A DNA stretch of 64,000 bases from Sophora flavescens (Eukaryota > Streptophyta > Magnoliopsida > Fabales > Fabaceae): NCBI GenBank assembly GCA_030762895.1, contig CM061070.1:107869554-107933553 (forward strand), written 5' to 3'. Positions 27,711 through 38,407 of the stretch are shown here, in pieces (within the stretch, counting starts at the first letter, position 1; each line of letters begins with the position of its first letter). The notes beneath the pieces are model-generated. The model was not told where the DNA came from, did not search any database, and saw nothing but the letters and a program-made list of their open reading frames with translations. The position numbers and the translations under genes were made by a program.

Positions 27711-30418
27711 CCAACTTACTCATCTTAAGCCCAATTAAGGCATATGATACCTTGTTGGAAAGCTTATTTTGAGGCCTTTAATTTGTTCAAGGGTTATGTC
27801 TGGATTAATAAGCATGAATTGCAGTTTACAACCGCACAAGACTGAGAGAGATGGAAATTAGACAACTTTTACAATCATTGTTTTTGCTTTTACATTATTG
27901 GGCTTAATTGGTATTAATTGCTAAACATTGTTAATTTTCGGATTTTTCACTCATCCTGACCTTGTTGGCTTGCACAGACTATAACTAAAGCTACAGATAT
28001 CGGATTTTGGTAATACTGTTGTCCCTAGAAAGATAAGGAAAAGAACTACAATTTCAAGTTTCAAAAGAATTGTCAAATTAGGCCAAAATCAAGGCTAAAT
28101 TGGGTCCAGAGTTCTCTGGCACGTATCAGTGCGCAGTCCATGATGTTCTTTCACATAAATGGACCTAACTTACTCATTTTAAGCCCAATTAAGGCATATG
28201 ATACCTTGTTGGAAAGCTTATTCAGAGGCACTTAATTTGGTCTAGGGTTAGGTCAGGATTAATAAAGATAAATAGCAGATTACAGCCGCACAAGCCATAG
28301 AGAGACGGAAATTAGACAACTTTTACAATCATTGTTTTTGCTTTTACATTATTGGGCTTAATTGCTAAACATTGTTACTTTTCCGATTTTTCTCTCATCG
28401 TGACCTAGTTGCCTTGCACAGAGCATAACTAAAGCTACAGATATCGGATTTTGGTGATCTTGCTGTCCCTTGAAAGATAAGGAAGAGTCCTAAAATTTCA
28501 GGTTTCAAAAGAATTGTCAAATTAGGCCAAAATCAAGGCTAAATTGGGTACCGAGTTCTTTGGCGCGGATCGGTCATGCAGATCCATGATGTTCCTTCAC
28601 TTAAATGGGTCTAACTTACTCATCTTAAGCCCAATTAAGGCATATGATACCTTGTTGGAAAGCTTATTCAGAGGCCCTTAATTCGGTCTAGGGTTAAGTC
28701 AGGATTAATAAGAATAAATACCAGTTTTCAGCCGTACAAGACAGAGAGAGACGGAAATTAGACAACTTTTACAATCAGTGTTTTTGCTTTTACATTATTG
28801 GGCTTAATTGGGTTTAATTGCTAAACATTGATAATTTTCGGACCTTTTTCTCATCCTGACCTTGTTGCCATACGCAGAGCATAACTAGAGTTACAGATAT
28901 CGGATTTTGGTGATCTTGCTGTCCCTAGAAATATATGGAAAAGACCTACAATTTCAGGTTTCACAAGAATTGTCAAATTATATTAAAATCAAGGCTGGAT
29001 TGGGTCCCGAATTCTCTTGCGCGGATCAGTGCGCAGTCCATGATGTTCCTTCACTTAAATGGGTCCAACTTACTCATCTTAAGCCCAATTAAGGCATATG
29101 ATACCTTGTTGGAAAGCTTATTTTGAGGCCTTTAATTTGTTCAAGGGTTTTGTCTGGATTAATAAGCATGAATTGCAGTTTACAACCGCACAAGACTGAG
29201 AGAGATGGAAATTAGACAACTTTTACAATCATTGTTTTTGCTTTTACATTATTGGGCTTAATTGGTATTAATTGCTAAACATTGTTAATTTTCGGATTTT
29301 TCACTCATCCTGACCTTGTTGGCTTGCACAGACTATAACTAAAGCTACAGATATCGGATTTTGGTAATCCTGTTGTCCCTAGAAAGATAAGGAAAAGAAC
29401 TACAATTTCAAGTTTCAAAAGAATTGTCAAATTAGGCCAAAATCAAGGCTAAATTGGGTCCAGAGTTCTCTGGCACGTATCGATCTTGTGATCCATGATG
29501 TTCTTTCACATAAATGGACCTAACTTACTCATTTTAAGCCCAATTAAGGCATATGATACCTTGTTGGAAAGCTTATTCAGAGGCACTTAATTTGGTCTAG
29601 GGTTAGGTCAGGATTAATAAAGATAAATAGCAGATTACAGCCGCACAAGCCATAGAGAGACGGAAATTAGACAACTTTTACAATCATTGTTTTTGCTTTT
29701 ACATTATTGGGCTTAATTGCTAAACATTGTTACTTTTCCGATTTTTCTCTCATCGTGACCTAGTTGCCTTGCACAGAGCATAACTAAAGCTACAGATATC
29801 GGATTTTGGTGATCTTGCTGTCCCTTGAAAGATAAGGAAGAGTCCTAAAATTTCAGGTTTCAAAAGAATTGTCAAATTAGGCCAAAATCAAGGCTAAATT
29901 GGGTACCGAGTTCTTTGGCGCGGATCAGTGCGCAGTCCATGATGTTCCTTCACTTAAATGGGTCTAACTTACTCATCTTAAGCCCAATTAAGGCATATGA
30001 TACCTTGTTGGAAAGCTTATTCAGAGGCCCTTAATTCGGTCTAGGGTTAAGTCAGGATTAATAAGAATAAATACCAGTTTTCAGCCGTACAAGACAGAGA
30101 GAGACGGAAATTAGACAACTTTTACAATCATTGTTTTTGCTTTGACATTATTGGGCTTAATTGGGTTTAATTGCTAAACATTGATAATTTTCGGACCTTT
30201 TTCTCATCCTGACCTTGTTGCCATACGCAGAGCATAACTAGAGTTACAGATATCGGATTTTGGTGATCTTGCTGTCCCTAGAAATATATGGAAAAGACCT
30301 ACAATTTCAGGTTTCACAAGAATTGTCAAATTATATTAAAATCAAGGCTGGATTGGGTCCCGAATTCTCTTGCGCGGATCAGTGCGCAGTCCATGATGTT
30401 CCTTCACTTAAATGGGTC
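27711..30418. repeat. Tandem duplication of a three-monomer block (2 x ~1354 bp)
   Basis: Units 27711-29064 and 29065-30418 are almost identical, including rare variants such as TTTAATTTGTTCAAGGG, GCATGAATTGCAG and GAAATATATGG (28929 and 30282). Copy 1 of the array has this block only once (about 8370-9720). The junction lies in a stretch shared by both parent monomers, as expected from unequal crossing over. The two copies differ mainly in short anomalous patches near 28571 and 29481. Confidence 0.85.
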
Positions 30419-33400
30419 TAACTTACTCATCTTAAGCCCAATTAGGGCATATGATACCTTGTTGGAAGGCTTATTCAGAGGCCCTTAATTTGGTCTACGG
30501 TTAGGTCAGTTTTAGTAAAGATAAATAGCAATTTACAGCCACACAAGCCAGAGAGAGACGGAAATCAGAAAACTTTTACAATCATTGTTTTTTATTTTAC
30601 ATTATTGGGCTTAATTGGGCTTAATTGCTAAACATTGTTAATTTTCGGATTTTTCACTCATCCTGACCTTGTTGCCTTGCACAGTGCATAACTAGAGCTA
30701 TAGATATCGGATTTTGGTGATCTTGCTCCCCCTAGAACGATAAGGAAAACACCTATAATTTCTGGTGTCACAAGAATTGACAAATTAGGCCAAAATCAAG
30801 GCTGAATTGGGTCCCGAATTCTCTGGCGTGGATCAGTGCGAAGTCCATGATGTTCCTTCACTTAAATGGGCCTAACTTACTCATCTTAAGCCCAATTAAG
30901 GCATATGATACCTTGTTGGAAAGCTTATTCAGAGGCCCTTAATTTGGTCTAGTGTTAGGTCGGAATTAATAAGCATAAATAGCAGTTTACAGCCGCACAA
31001 GCTAGAGAGAGACGAAAATTAGACAACTTTTACAATCATTGTTTTTGCTTTTACATTAATGGGCTTAATTGCTAAAGATTGTTAATTTTCGGATTTTTCA
31101 CGCATCCTGGCCTTGTTACCTTGCGCAGAGCATAATTAGAGCTACACATATAGGATTTTGGTGATCTTGCTGTCACTAGAAAGAGAAGGAAGGGACCTAC
31201 AATTTCAGGTTTCACAAGAATTGTCAAATTAGGTCAAAATCAAGGATAAATTAGGTACCGAGTTCTTTGGCTTGGATTAGTGCGCAGTCCATGATGTTCC
31301 TTTACTTAAATGGGCCTAACTTACTCATCTAAAGCCCAATTAAGGCATATGATACCTTGTTGGAAAGCTTATTCAGAGGCCCTTAATTTGGTCTAGGGTT
31401 AGGTCAGGATTAACAAGCATAAATAGTAGCTTAGAGATGCACAGGTCAGAGAGAGACGGAAATTATACAACTTTTACAATCATTGTTTTCGCTTTTACAT
31501 TATTGGGTTAAATTGCTAAACATTGTTAACTTTCGGATTTTTCACTCATCATGACCTTGTTGCCTTGCGCAGAGCATAACTAGAGCTACAGATATCGTAT
31601 TTTGGTGATTATACTGTCCCTAGAAAGATAAGGAAGAGACCTACAATTTCAGGTTTCACAAGAATTGTCAAATTAGGCCAAAATCAAGGCTATATTGGGT
31701 CCAGAGTACCCTGGCGCGTATCAGTGCGCAGTCCATGATGTTCCTTCACTTAAATGGGCCTAACTTACTCATCTTAAGCCCAATTAAGGCATATGATACC
31801 TTGTTGGAAAGCTTATTCAGAGGCCCTTAATTTGGTCTAGTGTTAGGTCGGGATTAATAAGCATAAATAGCAGTTTACAGCCGCACAAGCCAGAGAGAGA
31901 CGGAAATTAGACAGCTTTTACAATCATTGTTTTTGCTTTTACATTAATGGGCTTAATTGCTAAACATTGTTAATTTTCGGATTTTTCACTCATCCTGACC
32001 TTGTTACCTTGCGCAGAGCATAATTAGAGCTACACATATAGGATTTTAGTGATCTTGCTATCACTAGAAAGAGAAGGAAGGGACCTACAATTTCATGTTT
32101 CACAAGAATTGTCAAATTAGGTCAAAATCAAGGAAAAATTAGGTACTGAGTTCTCTAGCGTGGATCAGTGCGCAGTCCATGATGTTCCTTTACTTAAATG
32201 GGCCTAACTTACTCATCTAAAGCCCAATTAAGGCATATGATACCTTGTTGGAAAGCTTATTCAGAGGCCCTTAATTTGGTCTAGGGTTAGGTTAGGATTA
32301 ACAAGCATAAATGGCAGCTTAGAGACGCACAAGCCAGAGAGAGACGGAAATTATACAACTTTTACAATCATTGTTTTCGCTTTTACATTATTGGGTTTAA
32401 TTGCTAAACATTGTTAATTTTCGGATTTTTCACTCATCATGACCTTGTTGCCTTGCGCGAAGCATATCTTGAGCTACAGATATCGGATTTTGGTGATCTC
32501 GTTGTCCTTAGAAAGATAAGGAAGAGACCTACAATTTCAGGTTTCACAAGAATTGTCAAATTAGGCCAAAATACAGGCTATATTGGGTCCAGAGTTCCCT
32601 GGTCCGTATCAGTGCGCAGTCCTTGATGTTCTTTCACTTAAATGGACCTAACTTACTCATTTTAAGCCCAATTAAGGCATATGATACCTTGTTGGAAAGC
32701 TTATTCAGAGGCACTTAATTTAGTCTAGGGTGGTCGGGAATAATAAGCAAAAATAGTAGTTTACAACCACACAAGCCAGAGAGAGACAGAAATTAGACTA
32801 CTTTTACAATCATTGTTTTTGCTTTTACATTATTGGGCTTAATTGCTAAACATTGTTAATTTTCAGATTTTTCACTCATCCTGACCTAGTTGCCTTGCAC
32901 AGAGCATAACTAGAGCTACAGATATCGGATTTTGTGATCTTGTTGTCCCTAGAAAGATAAGGAAGAGACCTAAAATTTCAGGTTTCACAAGAATTGTCAA
33001 ATTAGGCCAAAATCAAAGCTAAATTGGGTCCCGAGTTCTTTGGCGCGGATTAGTGCTCAGTCCATGATGTTCCTTCACTTAAATGGGTCTAACTTACTCA
33101 TCTTAAGCCCAATTAAGGCATATGATACCTTGTTGGAAAGCTTATTCAGAGGCACTTAATTTGGTCTAGGGTTAGGTCTGGAATAATAAGCAAAAATAGT
33201 AGTTTACAACCACACAAGCCAGAGAGAGACGGAAATTCAACAACTTTTACAATCATTGTTTTTGCTTTTACATTATTGGGCTTAATTGGGCTTAATTGCT
33301 AAACATTGTTAATTTTCAGATTTTTCACTCATCCTGACCTAGTTGCCTTGCACAGAGCATAACTAGAGCTACAGATATCGGATTTTGGTGACCTTGTTGT

Positions 33401-34443
33401 CCCTAGAAAGATAAGGAAGAGACCTAAAATTTCAGGTTTCACAAGAATTGTTAAATTAGGCCAAAATCAAGGCTAAATTGGGTCCCGAGTCCTTTGGCGC
33501 GGATCAGTGCTCAGTCCATGATGTTCCTTCACTTAAATGGGTCTAACTTACTCATCTTAAGCCCAATTAAGGCATATGATACCTTGTTGGAAAGCTTATT
33601 CAGAGGCCCTTAATTTGGTCTAGGTTAGGTCAGGATTAATAAGCATAAATAGCAGTTTACAGCTGCACAAGTCAGAGAGTGACAGAACTTAGACAACTTT
33701 TACAATCATTGTTTTTGCTTTTAAATTATTGGGCTTAATTGCTAAACATTGTTAATTTTTCGATTTTTCACTCATCCTGACCTTGTTGCCTTTCGCAGAG
33801 CATAACTAGAGCTACAGATATCGGATTTTGGTGATCTTATTGAACCTAGAAACGTAAGGAAGAGACCTATAAATTCAGGTTTCACAAGAATTGTCAAATT
33901 AGGACAAAATCAAGGCTAAATTGGGTCCCATGTTCTCTGGCGAGGATCAATGTGCAGTCCATGATGTTCCATCACTTAAATGGGCCTAACTTACTCATCT
34001 TAATCCCAATTAAGGCATATAATACCTTGTTGGAAAGCTTATTCAGAGGCCCTTAATTCGGTTTAGGGTTAAGTCAGAATTAATAAGAATAAATAGCAGT
34101 TTACAGCCGCACAAGCCAAAGAGAGACGGAAATTAGACAACTTTTACAATCATTGTTTTTGCTTTTACATTATTGGGCTTAATTGGGCTTAATTGCTAAA
34201 CATTAATAATTTTTGGACCTTTTTCTCATCCTGACCTTGTTGCCTTACGCAGAGCATAACTAGAGCTACAGATATCGGATTTTGGTGATCTTGCTGTCCC
34301 TAGAAAGATAAGGAAAAGACCTACAATTTCAGGATTCACAAGAATTGTCAAATTATATTAAAATCAAGGCTTAATTGGGTCCCAAATTCTATTGCGCGGA
34401 TCAGTGCGCAGTCCATGATGTTCCTTCACTTAAATAGGTCTAA

Positions 34444-35853
34444 TGATAAGCCTCTGGCTTATCTAGTTTTATAACTAGATGGACTGTGATTTTTGTTCAA
34501 ATTATTCGAGTTCACTCTCGTTTTCGCCCAAATTTGCCTTGTTTTGTTCCTAAGTAGACTTTGACTCGTTCTAGGCATTTTTTAGTAGTTTTTAGTCTAT
34601 TTTGAATAGAATTACGCTTTTTGTTTCTTTTTATTGTTTCAGGTTAGAAGTGAAGCTCCAAGAGTCAAGGAAACACTTCGAGTCAAGAAAACAGTGGGAA
34701 TTTCCATTCTGGAGATACTCGCCCCGCGAGTAGATGCTCGCCTCGCGAGCCTGAAGATCAGCAAAACAGCAACAGTCATCAATTCTGGCTCGCCTCGCGA
34801 GAGTTTGAAGACCCTGGAAGACAGAGACCATCACGGCCTAACCGTGATGAAGATCACGGCTGTGACAGATTGAAGTTGGAAGACTCGCCCCGCGACCACA
34901 CTCTCGCTTCGCGAGAATCCAAATTGAAAGCGCGCCAAAACTAATGTTCGCCTCACGAAATCTTGTTCGCCCCGCGAGCTTCCGAGAACCAGAATCCCTA
35001 TTTATAGGCTGTTTCAGATCAGAATGGGGAGCTTCTGGGCAGATACGAATCCTAGTAGCTGTTCCACTGTTTAGAGTAGCGTTTAGGCCAGTTTCTTTTC
35101 TCTTTGGAGCTGCGTCTCCCTTTTTCTTTCTTATTTTGCTATGGAGGTTATGTCCGATTGTTTGTCTATGAGCATGAGGAACTAATCCCCTCGTCGGAGG
35201 GAACAATGAAGCCACCCATGGCGGTATAGTGTTCATGTGATGTATATCTCTCTCCTTTAATTCAATTCTTGTTTTCCAATTCTGATTTGATTGCGTTGAT
35301 CACATGCGCGCGTGATTGACTTGTTAAACGTGTTGAGGCTGATCGGCGATTCACGTTTTAGAAATTGAATTGGGATCATCGTTCGAATATTGAACGACAG
35401 TGAGTAGGAGATCAGTGCAACCTTATAGGGAACAAGAATTAATAGAATTTGATGATTAGGATTATGAAACCTAGTAAGTAATTAGTCCAATCTTCGAATA
35501 CGTCCTAATGAGCACGACAATGGATTTAGGAGAATTTGGGGGTCCCGGTTGACATTGTAATTGAACTTAGGGAGGAATTCATCATCACTTGGGTATGCAT
35601 ATTGGGTAGGTGGATTTGTGACCTTGGACATTTTAATTTCAGATTTTTAGTTAATTATTTTATTAGATTTGTTAATTTGAATTCGATCCTATTTTCTCTC
35701 TCTCAACCACCTTCTGTTACTTGACCAAACGTATCGGATTTCCCGCGGATTAGTTGAATTGGTAGCCCAATCCCTGAGTTCGACCTCGGTAATTACTTAC
35801 CGTGTTTATTTTATTACTTGCGACGACCCGGTACACTTGACGGTGACTCAACA
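34444..35853 (+). repeat. TE1 5' LTR (1410 bp)
   Basis: The LTR starts TGATAAGCCTCTGGC and ends GACTCAACA just before the primer site. U3 carries many TCGCCTCGCGAG-like motifs and an ATCACGGC palindrome at 34830-34860. A TATA-like CTATTTATAG lies at 34998-35007, followed by GAGGAACTAATCCCCTC (about 35174), a motif I associate with the R/U5 part of such elements. The U5 end has CCCTGAGTTCGACCTCGG and GCGACGACCCGGTACACTTG. Compared with the 3' LTR it lacks one 22-bp palindromic unit and about 20 bp between two CGCGAGAG repeats. Confidence 0.9.
34998..35007 (+). promoter_or_regulatory. TATA-like box of the TE1 LTR
   Basis: CTATTTATAG, identical in the 3' LTR at 41888-41897. It sits downstream of the CG-rich U3 motifs and upstream of the presumed R region. 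No transcript data are available. Confidence 0.55.
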
Positions 35854-35859
35854 AGTTTT

Positions 35860-35877
35860 TGGCGCCGTTGCCGGGGA
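35860..35877 (+). other. TE1 primer binding site, tRNA-Asp type
   Basis: TGGCGCCGTTGCCGGGGA is the complement of the 3' end of plant tRNA-Asp (CCCCGGCAACGGCGCCA). It lies 6 bp after the LTR end, separated by AGTTTT, and defines the LTR boundary and element orientation. Confidence 0.9.
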
Positions 35878-35933
35878 TTGACACAACCAATTTTCCTAAT
35901 TTTTAGGGAAGTTTGATTATTTGGTTAAGTTAT

Positions 35934-35975
35934 TTTTATTTTATTTTTATTTTTATTTTTATTTTTATTTTTATT
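35934..35975 (+). repeat. (TTTTA)n microsatellite
   Basis: About seven TTTTTA-type units lie in the TE1 leader between the primer site and the gag remnant. Confidence 0.85.
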
Positions 35976-36027
35976 AACTATTATCTCTCTACTTCTTTGA
36001 TTCCACTTGGTCTTGCCTTGTTTTTGT

Positions 36028-36433
36028 ATGCGAGGTACCCTCCCACAAGAGGACTTGCTATTTGATACGGAGAAGCGCTTAAGGAAAGAAGCAGAGAGCG
36101 AAAGAGGCTTGAATGGATGGATGGGCATCATTGGAGAAGATGTCGTACAATGATTACAACCGTGGTTGGGAAACCTCAAATGGATTCAGTTATGCAACAA
36201 TAGAAGCCATTATAGAGCAAAATAGACTGTTGCAGATGCAGAATGAGGCTTTGTCTTGGAACAAGCGGGTGAATGTGATTCACGAGGGAATGCTTCCGGG
36301 TTGCGAATATTGTAATAGAGACCATGACACTTGGAGCTGTTCGTTCTACTTCTCTCAAGAATATGTGGACTCATGCCATAATTTCTATGACAGCGTGCCC
36401 CAGAACAACTATCAGAGTCAGAATCAGTATTAG
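36028..36433 (+). pseudogene. TE1 gag remnant: N-terminus joined to the zinc-knuckle region
   Basis: An ATG at 36028 opens a frame with DLLFDTEKRLRKEAE, which resembles the start of Athila/Tat Gag. The frame shifts by one base near 36110. The +1 frame (36113-36433) then goes almost at once into a zinc knuckle CEYCNRDHDTWSC, spacing CX2CX3HX4C, at about residues 64-76 of that frame. A Gln/Asn-rich stretch and a stop at 36431 follow. The same frame continues past the stop with HPGFAWSN, also a Gag-like motif. The large capsid part normally found between start and knuckle is missing, so this cannot be a working Gag. I infer an internal deletion plus later frameshift and stop mutations. The frame calls are read directly; the family assignment rests on remembered motifs. 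Confidence 0.65.
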
Positions 36434-36492
36434 GGTGATATGAGTGGAGACCATCCGGGTTTCGCTTGGAGTAATGCTGATGATGATCTAGC

Positions 36493-37449
36493 TTGGCAAC
36501 CACAACCTCAACAGAATTGGCAACAACAACCTCAATAGAACGTGTAAGACAACCTTGGGAGTTGGCTCTTGAGAGGACGAATGCGGCAGTAGAGAAGTTG
36601 GGTCAGCTCGTAGAGCAACTAAATGAGCGTCTCCCAGGCACTTTCCCAGGTGATACCAAGAACAACCCTAAGGACCAATGCGAAGCTATAACAACTAGAA
36701 GCGGTAGGGTGTGGGGATCTGACTGGGATGCAACTAGTTCTCAGGAAGTTGAGGAAGAACTACCACATGTTGAGGAAGAGCAACCTGAGAAAGAGGAATT
36801 GACAAGTGACAAGGCCCCAGAACAACCACATGTTGAGGAAGAGCAACCTAAAGAAGAGGAGTCAACAAGGGACAAGGCACCGGAGCAAGAGGGGAGAGTT
36901 CAAAATGCAGATAAAGTGGTAGTGGATTTCACCATGCTTGCCAAGCAACCTGAAATTACTGCATTAGATAACTATGTTGGCTTACATGCATGTGTGGACA
37001 TTGGTAAGTTAGACCCTCCCACTTGTCTAGCACACTTCCTCGAGAAAACACCATTTGACCCGAGAGGAAGTGAGTTCATAATTGCAGAGGTCAAAGAAGT
37101 TTTCACACACGGGCTAGATGGAAGTATGGATAGAGTCGTATTGCTCCTGCGAGGGCCACTTCACAAACCATGGGATCCGGGTGGAAGGTCTCACATGATG
37201 AGCATCTCTTGGCACTTGTACCACAGGCTATGGGATCCAGGTGGATGCTTCTTAATAAGTCAAGCTCGGGACGTTAAACAAGCGCTACTTGGGAGGCAAC
37301 CCAAGATAGGTATCCTGAGAGGGTGCTCCCTGATCAAGTTTCCATGGTTGCCTCCTAATCCAATTTGTCTCACGGGCTCCCTTCTATTGCATAGCATCCT
37401 GGAAGAACTCCTGCAAATTAAAACCTTAAGTGCAGATTCGCGAGGCTAG
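36493..37449 (+). pseudogene. TE1 gag C-terminal segment plus element-specific module (318 codons)
   Basis: The frame opens after the knuckle fragment, shifted relative to it. Residues about 20-75 read as the C-terminal Gag segment of Athila/Tat elements: a helical ALERTNAAVEKLGQLVEQL stretch, then LPGTFPGDTKNNPKDQ and AITTRSGR. Normally protease and reverse transcriptase follow; here they do not. Instead there is an acidic stretch built from two 63-bp repeats (36763-36888). Next comes a segment (FTMLAKQPEITALDNYVGL, ACVD) and two WDPGG motifs about 25 residues apart, which are shared with the minus-strand ORF of TE2. The last codons and stop lie inside the left arm of the fold-back. The open frame of over 300 codons suggests some past coding constraint, but the function is unknown. 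Confidence 0.6.
36763..36888 (+). repeat. 63-bp tandem repeat inside the TE1 ORF (2 copies)
   Basis: Copies at 36763-36825 and 36826-36888 each encode PHVEEEQPxxEExTxDKAPEQ. The period is a multiple of three, so the frame is kept. Confidence 0.85.
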
Positions 37450-37836
37450 AGAAAACTCGCGAGGCGAATCTGGAAAAATTGTCTTCACACTTTCCAGAAT
37501 AGCGAAGCGAGTAGTATCTAGCGAGGCGAATCTGGAATTCCAATAGATGATGATGCCCAGAATCGCGAGCCAAAAGTATACCTCGCGACGCGAGACAGAA
37601 ATGAAAGCAAGCCTCTGAGATTCAGGGCTTCAGTGTAAAGCTCAAGCTTCTGTCTCGCGTCGCGATAGCAATTTTTCGCCTCGTGAATATGGGCTTCAGC
37701 AGCTGTTGGAAATTCCAGATTCGCCTCTCGAGTTACTACTCGCCTCGCTATTCTGGAAAGTGTGAAGAACATTTTTCCAGATTCGCCACGCGAGTGTGGA
37801 ATCGCCTCACGAATCTGCAATTAGGGTTTTCAATTT
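37414..37836. repeat. ~420-bp fold-back (long inverted repeat) in TE1
   Basis: The left arm (37414 to about 37618) is the reverse complement of the right arm (about 37624 to 37836), with several short bulges and almost no loop. Anchors include TGCAGATTCG (37431) against CGAATCTGCA (37810). TCTTCACACTTTCCAGAATA (about 37481) pairs with its complement near 37750. A perfect 18-bp pair, TCGCGACGCGAGACAGAA, lies at 37583-37600 with its complement at 37648-37665. Each arm contains several TCGCGAGGCGAAT motifs. By eye, arm similarity is about 80-85%. It lies between the gag-like ORF and the internal promoter, in the transcribed part of the element. Confidence 0.85.
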
Positions 37837-37892
37837 GGGGGAAAATTTTAAAATTCGCGTCACGAGTGTACACTCGCCTCGCGAAAGCTGAA

Positions 37893-37901
37893 AATTATAT
37901 A
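37893..37901 (+). promoter_or_regulatory. Putative internal TATA box of TE1
   Basis: ATTATATAG lies just after the fold-back and is flanked by CTCGCCTCGCGA and CCCCGCGAG motifs like those of the LTR U3. About 30-60 bp downstream begins a CT-rich leader with a (CT)n run, as in many plant 5' UTRs. The site would drive the downstream spliced ORF. This is inference from layout only. Confidence 0.45.
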
Positions 37902-38079
37902 GCCCCGCGAGCGGTCGCGAGGCATTCACGCGACCTTCCCTCTTCTTCTTCCCTCTCAAACTCTGAAACACTTTCTCTCTCTCTCTCTCACACACACTCA
38001 TCACTCCCACACTCTGCCTCACTTCCCCCCCTCACTCAGTTCACACACGCAGGCAGTAGCCTCTTTTAATCTTTGCAAG

Positions 38080-38404
38080 GTAAGCAATGCCCCCTCTGAC
38101 CTCACTTTGTGCTTATCTCTGTTGTGGAATATACAGTCGTCACACTATGCACTCACTGTATGTTATAACTGGTAGTAGGGTAGATGCCATGTTCATGAAC
38201 TAGTCTGGTTTAGGAAATCTTACTGTGCATTGTTCTCTACTCTGAGTGTTATGGTCAGGGATGCAGTGGGGATACTGTCTAGGTGTTCATTGCATATCTG
38301 TGTGATAGTAGGACAGTGGGGGGGTTGATACTGTATTTATGCCTCTGTGTTGCATATTCAGTTCATATTGATTATAACTGTACTGGGACTCTTCTGATTT
38401 TCAG
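38080..38404 (+). other. Putative 325-bp leader intron before the TE1 ORF
   Basis: The donor CAAG/GTAAGC (GT at 38080) follows the CT-rich leader. The acceptor TTCTGATTTTCAG/G ends at 38404, three bases before the ATG of the 379-codon ORF at 38408. The interior is T-rich. Both sites match plant consensus well, and their placement right before the start codon argues for a real leader intron. Confidence 0.6.
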
Positions 38405-38407
38405 GTT

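Larger units (their letters stand above)
17368..33640. repeat. Second copy of a >13-kb higher-order satellite segment
   Basis: This segment aligns with 1-12945. The offset is about 17367 up to 3312, about 18892 after that, about 19340 after 7256, and about 20690 from 9.7 kb on. The steps reflect 1525 bp missing from copy 1, one extra monomer in copy 2 (about 26155-26600), and a 1353-bp tandem duplication in copy 2. By eye, most lines differ at only a few positions per 60, less than neighbouring monomers differ from each other. This supports block duplication of dozens of monomers at once. Confidence 0.85.
13585..34443. repeat. ~444-bp satellite array, block 2
   Basis: This block continues the same satellite family and ends abruptly inside a monomer, at the 5' LTR of a Gypsy element. 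From 17368 on it repeats block 1 closely, including shared private variants such as the truncated monomer. Within 15200-18100 a smaller pattern also recurs: monomers with AAAGATAAGGATGAGACC lie near 15653, 16993 and 17891, which are 3 and 2 monomers apart. No host gene is visible. Confidence 0.95.

Noticed and set aside
1..34443. CRISPR-like regular repeat array
   Set aside because: Units are about 444 bp, contiguous and without spacers, in a plant context; it is a satellite.
34838..35236. 132-codon minus-strand frame and overlapping plus-strand frames in the TE1 LTR
   Set aside because: They overlap the LTR promoter and leader, are antisense to the element, and have no recognisable domain.
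37518..37820. 100-codon minus-strand frame and 128-codon plus-strand frame in the fold-back region
   Set aside because: They are mirror images created by the inverted repeat and CG-rich motifs; low complexity, no domain.
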